In this document: one piece after another, positions 58,069 to 64,000 of the stretch
How the letters are laid out: the number at the start of each line of letters is the position of its first letter
Numbering within the stretch: the stretch's first letter is position 1
NCBI RefSeq assembly: GCF_009664835.1
Contig: NZ_CP045929.1
Span: 4,030,001 to 4,094,000 of the forward strand
DNA: 64,000 nucleotides
Source: Allosaccharopolyspora coralli
GTDB taxonomy: Bacteria; Actinomycetota; Actinomycetes; Mycobacteriales; Pseudonocardiaceae
Direction of reading: 5' to 3'
Made by a program: the position numbers and the translations under genes
Notes under the pieces: generated by a model
Told to the model about the DNA's origin: nothing
The model's input: only the letters and a program-made list of their open reading frames with translations
Databases searched by the model: none

Positions 58069-58974
58069 ATGAACAACGGAGCCAAGATCGGCGCGGCCGT
58101 CGTGGGCGGGTACGTCCTGGGCCGCCGACGCAAGGCAAAACTGGCGATCGGTTTGGGCAGCTGGCTCATCGGCAAGAAGCTCAATCTCGATCCGAAGCAG
58201 CTCGCGACCCAGCTCGGCAAGGAGCTGCAGTCGTCACCCCAGTTCAGTGCGCTGCGCGACCAGCTCACCAACGAGGTGCTCACCGTCGGCAAGACCGCCG
58301 CCGGAAACTTGATCGCCGCGCAGACCAACCGGCTCGCCGACGGGTTGCACGCCCGGACCCAAGGCCTCAAGGACGCCGCCCAGGTGGTCGACGCCCGGCA
58401 GGACGACGACGAGGAGGACGAGGACTCCGGAGACGAGTCCTCGGACCAGGACAGCGGTGAGGCCGCCGAGGACGAGCAGGACGGGCCTCGCGAACGTCGC
58501 GACCGTCGGTCTCCCTCCAGCACGCAGAAGTCGCGGACGTCGGCGACGCGTCGCACCGGCGGCGGCAAGGCCACAGCCGGCGCCACTGCGAAGTCCGGCA
58601 CGAAGACCGCGAAGTCCGGGGCCGCACGGACTCCAGGGTCCGGCGCCGCGAAGAAAGCCTCCACCACAGCGAAGAAGGCTCCGGCTAGCGCGAAGAAGAG
58701 CACAGCCGCCGCGAAGAAGAGCACAGGCACCACGACAAGCACTGCGGCCACCACGAAGAAGGTTTCGGGCACGACGAAGTCGGCAACGGGTGCGGCCAAG
58801 AAGGCATCGGACACGACGAAGTCGGCGTCGGGTGCGGCCAAGAAGGCATCGGGTGCGGCTCGTTCGGCGTCGAGTGCGGCCCGGAAGACGGGTGGCCGCG
58901 CCGGCGACACAGCGGCCAAGAGCACCGGACGCGCCGCGAGCAAGAGCAGTAGCAGGAGGTCGGACCGTGGCTGA
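58069..58974 (+). CDS. GvpY-like protein with Lys/Ala/Ser/Thr-rich histone H1-like tail
   Basis: This 301-residue protein has a short N-terminal domain (~1-110) with a glycine-rich helix (MNNGAKIGAAVVGGYVLGRR) and amphipathic segments, an acidic patch (DDDEEDEDSGDESSDQDSGE) and a long basic tail of repeated KKAS/KKST/TKSA units, resembling histone H1. It occupies the gvpY place between gvpG and the GvpZ-like gene in actinobacterial gvp clusters. The role in vesicles is unknown; the tail could bind nucleic acid or an acidic partner such as the next protein. ATG 58069 has GAGAAGGG upstream. Confidence 0.75.
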   Translation: MNNGAKIGAAVVGGYVLGRRRKAKLAIGLGSWLIGKKLNLDPKQLATQLGKELQSSPQFSALRDQLTNEVLTVGKTAAGNLIAAQTNRLADGLHARTQGLKDAAQVVDARQDDDEEDEDSGDESSDQDSGEAAEDEQDGPRERRDRRSPSSTQKSRTSATRRTGGGKATAGATAKSGTKTAKSGAARTPGSGAAKKASTTAKKAPASAKKSTAAAKKSTGTTTSTAATTKKVSGTTKSATGAAKKASDTTKSASGAAKKASGAARSASSAARKTGGRAGDTAAKSTGRAASKSSSRRSDRG

Positions 58975-60184
58975 CACCGGAAGCGATGACAACAAGGAAG
59001 GCGGGCCGCTGAGTAGTCTGCGGGAGACCGTCGGCCGTAATCCGGCGATGGAACGCCTGTTCCAGGAAGCCGAGAACTACGTCACCGCCAAGGCGCAGAA
59101 CCTGGTCTCGGCGGCAGGCGACAAACTCGGCGAGACCACGCAGCAGCTCACCGAGGCCGCCGAAGGCGACGGGCTCGGCAGCTTGATCGGGCAGGGCGGC
59201 AAGAAGCTCGCGGAGGGCAAGAGCGCACTTCGTGCCGCGATGGAGGTCGCGGGCAAGGGCCTCAAGGACAAGGTGAAGGAAGCTTTCACCGGAGGCGGCA
59301 GCAAGGGCAAGGGCTCCAGCAGCGGCAAGTTCAACAACATCGTCGAGGACGTCGACGTCGGCGTTCCGGTACGCACCGCCTTCGACCAGTGGGTCAACTA
59401 CCAGGAGTTCGGCGGTTTCACCCGCGGCGTGCTCAGTGTGGACCACGTGGACGAGGTCACGACCAACTGGAACGCCAAGGTCGCCAAGTCCAAGCGCAGT
59501 TGGAAGGCGACCGTCAGCGAACAGATCCCGGACGAACGGATCGTCTGGAACACCGAGGGCGCCAAGGGGACCATCCGGGGCGTGGTCACGTTCCACCCGA
59601 TCGGCGAGAACCTCACCCGGGTGCTGCTCGTGATCGAGTACTACCCGAGCGGCTTCTTCGAGAAGACCGCCAACATGTGGTGGGCCGCGAGCCGACGTGT
59701 GCGTCTGGATCTCAAACACTACCGCCGCTTCATCATGATGCAGGGCGAACCGACCGACGAAGGCTGGCGCGGCACCATCCGCGACGGCGAGGTCGTGCAG
59801 TCCCACGAGGACGCCGTGCAAGCGGAGCAGGAAGAGCAGGAGTCGGACGAGCACGCCGACGAGGACACGGACGACGAGTTCGAGGACTCCGATGAGGAAC
59901 AGGACGCCGGCGATGACCAGGACTTCGCCGACGAGGACGCCGACTACGACGAAGACGGCGAATCCGAGGAGGATTCCGAGGCCGACCACGACGAAGAGGA
60001 TGACCTCGAGGAAGACGAGGAAGACTACGAGCACAGCGACGAGGACGAGTACGACGAGGACGCAGAGACCGACGAAGACGACGAGGACCTCGAAGCCGAA
60101 CCCGACGAGGACGAGGCCGAGGAGGAGCCGGAGGCCCGCCGTGCGCCGCGTCGTCCGCGCCGTCGATCGAGGGCACCGGCATGA
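58967..60184 (+). CDS. GvpZ-like SRPBCC-domain protein with very acidic tail
   Basis: This 405-residue protein has an N-terminal helical region (~1-115) and an SRPBCC/cyclase-type lipid-binding fold (~120-270; VDVGVPVRTAFDQWVNYQEF, VVTFHPIGENLTRVLLVIEY). The C-terminal ~125 residues are almost entirely Asp/Glu, ending in a basic RRAPRRPRRRSRAPA segment. It matches the gvpZ position. GTG 58967 with AGGAGG upstream overlaps the previous gene by 8 bp. The basic tail of the preceding protein and the acidic tail here could interact (inference). Confidence 0.8.
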   Translation: MADTGSDDNKEGGPLSSLRETVGRNPAMERLFQEAENYVTAKAQNLVSAAGDKLGETTQQLTEAAEGDGLGSLIGQGGKKLAEGKSALRAAMEVAGKGLKDKVKEAFTGGGSKGKGSSSGKFNNIVEDVDVGVPVRTAFDQWVNYQEFGGFTRGVLSVDHVDEVTTNWNAKVAKSKRSWKATVSEQIPDERIVWNTEGAKGTIRGVVTFHPIGENLTRVLLVIEYYPSGFFEKTANMWWAASRRVRLDLKHYRRFIMMQGEPTDEGWRGTIRDGEVVQSHEDAVQAEQEEQESDEHADEDTDDEFEDSDEEQDAGDDQDFADEDADYDEDGESEEDSEADHDEEDDLEEDEEDYEHSDEDEYDEDAETDEDDEDLEAEPDEDEAEEEPEARRAPRRPRRRSRAPA

Positions 60185-60233
60185 CGCGGACACCACACCC
60201 CGGTAAGTCGGCCACTGCAGCAGGGAGCGTCTC

Positions 60234-60695
60234 GTGACGGAACCAGCACGACAGGTCGGAACGCCGCAGTCGCAGCTCGCGCGCTCGCAGAACAGCGGCT
60301 CCGGCGCGAACCTCGCCGACATCCTGGAACGGGTGCTGGACAAGGGGATCGTGATCGCAGGAGACATCCAGGTCAACCTGCTCGACATCGAACTGCTCAC
60401 CATCAAGTTGCGCTTGCTGGTCGCCTCGGTCGACAAGGCCAAGGAGATGGGCATCGACTGGTGGGAGCACGACCCGAGCTTGTCGTCGGCGTCGATGCGC
60501 AACGGCCAGCAGGACCAGCAGTCCGTCGAGGCCGACAGCACTCGCGTCGACCAGCTTCAGGCCGAGAACGACGAACTGCACCGGCGGCTCGCGGCTCTGG
60601 AGGGGGGTTCCGTCCCCGAGGAACAGGCATCGGAACCCTCGCAACGGAAGGGATCGGCAGGCGGGTCGTCGAGCGGGCGAAGGAATGACCGATGA
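60234..60695 (+). CDS. gvpJ: Gas vesicle protein GvpJ (GvpA/J family)
   Basis: This 153-residue minor structural protein has the GvpA-like core (~25-85): NLADILERVLDKGIVIAGDI, QVNLLDIELLTIKLRLLVAS and KAKEMGIDWWEHDPSL. The DWWEHDP extension is typical of GvpJ. A coiled C-terminal part (VDQLQAENDELHRRLAALEG) follows. GTG 60234. Its stop overlaps the gvpL start. Confidence 0.9.
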   Translation: MTEPARQVGTPQSQLARSQNSGSGANLADILERVLDKGIVIAGDIQVNLLDIELLTIKLRLLVASVDKAKEMGIDWWEHDPSLSSASMRNGQQDQQSVEADSTRVDQLQAENDELHRRLAALEGGSVPEEQASEPSQRKGSAGGSSSGRRNDR

Positions 60696-61465
60696 GCGGG
60701 ACGGTGCGCTACTGCTACGCCGTCACGCGAGGGCTGAGTCCCGAGGCCCTTACGGACGAACGCGGGGTCCGGGGCACGCCGTTGGAGGCCGTCGAAGCCG
60801 ACGGCCTGGTGGCCGTGACGAGCCCGGTCGACGCCGACGAGTTCAGTGAATCGGCCCTGCAGAAGAGTTTGGAGGACCTGAACTGGCTCGGTGAGGTCGC
60901 CCGCGCGCACAACTCCGTCGTGGAGCGGGTGGCCGGTCTCGCGGTGACGCTGCCGCTGCGGCTGGCGACGATTTACCTCGACGCCGACCGCGTCCGTTCG
61001 GTGCTGCGCTCGGAGGAGGCGGCCTGGACGGCGGCCCTCGACCGGCTCGACGGGCGCGTCGAGTGGGGCGTCAAGGTGTACACGGTCGAGCAGCCCGAAC
61101 CCGCGGCGCCGGAGCCCGAACGCCCGGCCTCGGGCCGGTCCTATCTCCGGCAGCGCCTGCAAGCGCGGGACAGCCGCGACGCGAGCATGCAGGACGCCAC
61201 CGGCAGTGCCGAGGACGTGGACGGCTCGCTGTCCGCGCTCGCACACGAGCATCACCGCCACCGGGTACAGGCGCAGGAACTCAGCGGCGTCGAAGGGCAG
61301 AACGTGCTCAACGCCGCCTACCTGGTCGACGCGGACGCGCAGGACGCGTTCCTGGACCGCGTCACCGAGCTGCGGGAACAGCACACCCGGTGCCGGATCG
61401 ACGTGACGGGCCCGTGGGCCCCGTATTCCTTCGCCTTCGACCACACGACGTCCGATGCGGGCTGA
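60692..61465 (+). CDS. gvpL: Gas vesicle protein GvpL (GvpF/L family)
   Basis: This 257-residue paralogue of GvpF has VRYCYAVTRGLSPEALTDER at the N-terminus, LAVTLPLRLATIYLDADRVR, and the C-terminal VEGQNVLNAAYLVDADAQDA and CRIDVTGPWAPYSFAF. GvpL acts in assembly and can contact several Gvp proteins. ATG 60692 overlaps gvpJ. The end overlaps the following gvpS by 11 bp. Confidence 0.92.
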   Translation: MSGTVRYCYAVTRGLSPEALTDERGVRGTPLEAVEADGLVAVTSPVDADEFSESALQKSLEDLNWLGEVARAHNSVVERVAGLAVTLPLRLATIYLDADRVRSVLRSEEAAWTAALDRLDGRVEWGVKVYTVEQPEPAAPEPERPASGRSYLRQRLQARDSRDASMQDATGSAEDVDGSLSALAHEHHRHRVQAQELSGVEGQNVLNAAYLVDADAQDAFLDRVTELREQHTRCRIDVTGPWAPYSFAFDHTTSDAG

Positions 61466-61733
61466 ACCGCGCGAGAGTTCCCCCGTCCCGAACGACGACC
61501 ACCCGCTCGCGGACCGGGAGATCGCGCTCGTCGACCTGCTGGATCGCGTCCTGGCAGGCGGCGTCGTTCTCGCGGGCGACCTGACCATCTCGATCGCCGA
61601 TGTCGACCTCGTCCACATCTCGCTGCGGGCGCTCATCACGTCGGTCCGATCGCGGGACGCCACGCCGTGGAACCCGTTCAGCAACGACCCGCCGGTCACC
61701 GGCCAACGCGCGGAGCAGGAGGGACAGCCGTGA
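61455..61733 (+). CDS. gvpS: Gas vesicle protein GvpS (GvpA/J-like)
   Basis: This 92-residue small GvpA-like protein has a core at residues ~20-66: REIALVDLLDRVLAGGVVLA, GDLTISIADVDLVHISLRAL and ITSVRS. It is a third member of the GvpA family in the cluster and lacks long tails. GvpS is typical of actinobacterial clusters. It overlaps gvpL at its start and gvpK at its end (4 bp), so the four last genes are tightly coupled. Confidence 0.88.
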   Translation: MRAEPRESSPVPNDDHPLADREIALVDLLDRVLAGGVVLAGDLTISIADVDLVHISLRALITSVRSRDATPWNPFSNDPPVTGQRAEQEGQP

Positions 61734-62077
61734 GCAGCGAGCAGGAACGGAACGGACGCGACCCGGCGGACGTCACCTCGGCACTCGTCGACGGTCTGGC
61801 CGCGAAAGGCAACCGCATCGACACCGACCGGGACAGTGTCGAACGCGACCTGATGAAACTGGTGCTGACCATCGTCGAGCTGCTCAGACAACTCATGGAG
61901 AAGCAGGCGTTGCGGCGCGTGGAGGAAGGGGACCTCAGCGAGGACCAGGAAGAACGCGTCGGACTGACGCTCATGCTGCTGGAACAGCGGCTCGGGGAGC
62001 TGCGGGACGAACACGGCCTCACCGCGGCCGACCTCAACCTCGATCTCGGTCCGCTCGGCCCACTCCTGCCCCGATAG
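61730..62077 (+). CDS. gvpK: Gas vesicle protein GvpK
   Basis: This 115-residue protein contains the GvpK family core: RDSVERDLMKLVLTIVELLR, QLMEKQALRRVEEGDLSEDQ, GLTLMLLEQRLGELRDEHGL and DLNLDLGPLGPLL. The role is in vesicle assembly. GTG 61730 has GCAGGAGGG upstream. It is the last gene of the cluster; a large inverted repeat follows at 62096-62156. Confidence 0.93.
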   Translation: MSSEQERNGRDPADVTSALVDGLAAKGNRIDTDRDSVERDLMKLVLTIVELLRQLMEKQALRRVEEGDLSEDQEERVGLTLMLLEQRLGELRDEHGLTAADLNLDLGPLGPLLPR

Positions 62078-62372
62078 CAGGGTTCACGGGCTGCTCTGCG
62101 TAGGTGGTTGCGTGGCCGCACTCACGGATGCCGACGGCTTCTCCCCGCCTACGCAGGCCGACCACCGGCGGGTTCCCAGCTCGTGGCTGGCGAGGACAGC
62201 GTCGACGTGATGTAGGGCGCTACCTGATGTCGGCGATCCCGCAGCCGGCCGCGAGGTGAGGTTCCGCTACCCGACCACCCACGCAGCGCAACCCGCACAT
62301 CCAGGGCGCGTGATGCGTGTCACCGGCGAGCCGGGGTGGGTGTGTCGACGTGGCTGGCTAGGCTACGGGGTC
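62078..62372. other. Spacer between gvpK and accD5 with inverted repeat and shared motif
   Basis: This 295-bp region has no gene. It contains an inverted repeat, CTGCGTAGGTGG (62096-62107) and CCGCCTACGCAG (62145-62156), matching at 11 of 12 positions with a 37-base loop, possibly a terminator for the gvp operon. It also holds the motif GAGGTGAGGTTCCGCTACCC at 62253-62278, shared with 48041-48066. Confidence 0.5.
62253..62278. repeat. GAGGTGAGGTTCCGC motif, copy 2
   Basis: Identical to 48041-48066 at 25 of 26 positions (GAGGTGAGGTTCCGCTACCC then GACCAC). It lies about 95 bp before the accD5 start. Function unknown; could be the edge of another small repeat. Confidence 0.5.
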
Positions 62373-64000
62373 ATGAGCAGCGCGACCGAACCGATCGGCG
62401 AGCCGCCCGCTGGCGAGCCCGACATCCACACCACCGCAGGCAAGCTCGCCGACCTCTACCGTCGCAACGACGAGGCGGTTCACGCCGGGTCCGAGCGAGC
62501 CGTGGAAAAGCAGCACGCCAAGGGCAAGAAGACCGCTCGCGAGCGGATCGACCTGCTGATGGACGAGGGCTCGTTCATCGAGCTCGACGAGCACGCACGG
62601 CACCGCTCCACGAACTTCGGGCTGGAGGCCAACCGCCCGTACGGCGACGGGGTGGTCACCGGCTACGGCACGATCGACGGCCGCCAGGTGTGCGTGTTCT
62701 CGCAGGACTTCACGGTCTTCGGTGGTTCGCTCGGCGAGGTCTTCGGCGAGAAGATCGTCAAGGTCATGGACTTCGCCCTCAAGACCGGTTGCCCGCTGAT
62801 CGGCATCAACGACTCGGGCGGCGCCCGGATCCAGGAGGGCGTGGTCGCCCTCGGCCTGTACGCCGAGATCTTCAAGCGCAACACCCACGCCTCCGGTGTC
62901 ATCCCGCAGATCTCGCTGATCATGGGTCCGTGCGCGGGCGGGGCCGTCTACTCGCCTGCGATCACCGACTTCACGGTGATGGTCGACCAGTCCTCGCACA
63001 TGTTCATCACCGGTCCGGACGTCATCAAGACGGTGACCGGTGAGGACGTGACGTTCGAGGAGCTGGGCGGTGCGCGCACGCACAACACGACGTCCGGCAA
63101 CGCGCACTACATGGCCTCCGACGAGGACGACGCGGTCGCCTACGTCAAGGAGCTACTGTCGTTCCTGCCGTCGAACAACCTCTCCGAGGCGCCGGTCTTC
63201 GAGGGTGAGGACACCGGCAGCGGTTCGGTGGCCGAGGCCATCAACGACTCCGACCGCGAGCTGGACACGCTCATCCCGGACTCGCCGAACCAGCCCTACG
63301 ACATCACCGACGTGATCACGCGGGTGCTCGACGACGAGGAGTTCCTCGAGGTCTCGAACCTGTTCGCGCCGAACATCGTGGTCGGCTACGGCCGTGTCGA
63401 GGGCCAGAGCGTGGGTGTCGTCGCCAACCAGCCGATGCAGCTGGCGGGCACGCTCGACATCGACGCGAGCGAGAAAGCCGCGCGGTTCGTGCGGACCTGC
63501 GACGCGTTCAACATCCCGGTGCTCACGTTCGTGGACGTTCCCGGGTTCCTCCCCGGCACGGACCAGGAGTACAGCGGCATCATCCGGCGCGGCGCCAAGC
63601 TGCTCTACGCCTACGCGGAGGCGACGGTCCCGCTGGTCACGGTGATCACGCGGAAGGCTTACGGCGGCGCGTACGACGTCATGGGCTCCAAGCACCTCGG
63701 CGCGGACGTGAACCTGGCCTGGCCGACGGCACAGATCGCGGTCATGGGCGCCCAAGGCGCGGCGAACATCCTCTACCGCAAGCAGCTGACCGAGGCCGAG
63801 CAGCGTGGTGACGACGTCGAGGCCGAGCGGGCCCGATTGCAGCAGGAGTACGAGGACACCTTGTGCAACCCGTACGTGGCGGCCGAGCGCGGCTACGTGG
63901 ACTCGGTCATCCCGCCCTCGTACACGCGCGGCTACGTGGCCCGTGCGCTGCGCATGCTGAAGACCAAGCGGGAGAGCCTGCCCGCGAAGAAGCACGGCAA
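62373..64000 (+). CDS. accD5: Acyl-CoA (propionyl-CoA) carboxylase beta subunit (3' partial)
   Basis: The carboxyltransferase subunit moves the carboxyl group from biotin to propionyl- or acetyl-CoA, giving methylmalonyl- or malonyl-CoA for lipid synthesis. The 542 visible codons start at ATG 62373 ([20 protein letters not shown]) and run beyond the window edge, so only a few are likely missing. Motifs: [20 protein letters not shown], the acyl-CoA loop [49 protein letters not shown] and [20 protein letters not shown]. It is the partner of birA (biotin ligase) by pathway and ancestral gene order. Confidence 0.95.
   Translation, partial: MSSATEPIGEPPAGEPDIHTTAGKLADLYRRNDEAVHAGSERAVEKQHAKGKKTARERIDLLMDEGSFIELDEHARHRSTNFGLEANRPYGDGVVTGYGTIDGRQVCVFSQDFTVFGGSLGEVFGEKIVKVMDFALKTGCPLIGINDSGGARIQEGVVALGLYAEIFKRNTHASGVIPQISLIMGPCAGGAVYSPAITDFTVMVDQSSHMFITGPDVIKTVTGEDVTFEELGGARTHNTTSGNAHYMASDEDDAVAYVKELLSFLPSNNLSEAPVFEGEDTGSGSVAEAINDSDRELDTLIPDSPNQPYDITDVITRVLDDEEFLEVSNLFAPNIVVGYGRVEGQSVGVVANQPMQLAGTLDIDASEKAARFVRTCDAFNIPVLTFVDVPGFLPGTDQEYSGIIRRGAKLLYAYAEATVPLVTVITRKAYGGAYDVMGSKHLGADVNLAWPTAQIAVMGAQGAANILYRKQLTEAEQRGDDVEAERARLQQEYEDTLCNPYVAAERGYVDSVIPPSYTRGYVARALRMLKTKRESLPAKKHG

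Noticed and set aside
1-64000. tRNA, rRNA or riboswitch genes
   Set aside because: None was recognised by eye on either strand; a tRNAscan or Rfam search was not possible here.

Overview
The window comes from a high-GC actinomycete, most likely a member of the Pseudonocardiaceae. The evidence is the many GTG starts, a WhiB protein, coenzyme F420 genes, LCP cell-wall ligases, type VII-type small proteins and an actinobacterial gas vesicle cluster. From memory, the gene order manA / SIS protein / Trm112 / manB / DUF3499 / zincin-like / whiB / fbiA-fbiB / mannose-1-P guanylyltransferase / wbbL / rmlD / lcp / TIGR03089 / purE-purK / gtrA / PH protein / birA / accD matches the Rv3255c-Rv3280 stretch of Mycobacterium tuberculosis. 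The backbone is therefore ancient and conserved, with lineage-specific blocks inserted into it.

Layout. 0-8 kb: a partial membrane hydrolase-like protein, an amino-acid permease, and mannose-phosphate metabolism (manA, SIS protein, Trm112, manB). 8-13 kb: DUF3499, a zincin-like protein, a 1122-residue membrane glycosyltransferase and whiB. 13-17 kb: an M50 protease and the coupled F420 operon fbiA-fbiB-Nudix. 17-18 kb: a vapBC toxin-antitoxin pair bracketed by inverted repeat arms. 18-25 kb: a DNA glycosylase, GDP-mannose pyrophosphorylase, a rhamnosyltransferase-like GT2, two GT4 enzymes and an MFS transporter. 25-28 kb: a type VII-secretion-like module. 28-33.5 kb: a GT2-GT4 fusion, a GT4, rmlD and rmlB. 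33.8-40.6 kb: two tandem LCP ligases, TIGR03089, a thioesterase, purE and purK. 40.6-49 kb: a degenerate GGDEF protein, an ECF sigma factor fused to a membrane and extracellular tail, a disrupted Abi-like gene, a spermidine-synthase-like protein, gtrA, a two-component system and an inositol-phosphatase-family gene. 49-53 kb: a 97-bp tandem array and a TNT-type NADase toxin module. 53-56 kb: HMG-CoA lyase, a PH membrane protein and birA. 56.2-62.1 kb: a ten-gene gas vesicle cluster (gvpO-A-F-G-Y-Z-J-L-S-K order). 62.4 kb to the end: accD5, almost complete.

Most genes serve the cell envelope: mannose and rhamnose nucleotide-sugar supply, polysaccharide glycosyltransferases, and LCP enzymes that attach the polymer to peptidoglycan.

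The most unusual signal is a pair of related short non-coding elements (families A and B, about 120-330 bp). They have terminal inverted repeats and a CTCAG/CTGAG pentamer at the ends, and share a core and a conserved hairpin. One copy (44264-44483) interrupts an Abi-like gene; removing 215 bp restores the reading frame exactly. Several copies sit precisely on TGA stop codons, one separates purK from purE, one replaces the start of a glycosyltransferase gene, and two inverted arms enclose vapBC. This looks like a mobile MITE family whose target duplication (TCA/TGA) re-creates stop codons. Two further repeat families, an 18-bp-stem GAACGGCACTCTCGCC hairpin family and a CGTGAGCCTTTTTGG palindrome family, also occupy the gaps between genes.
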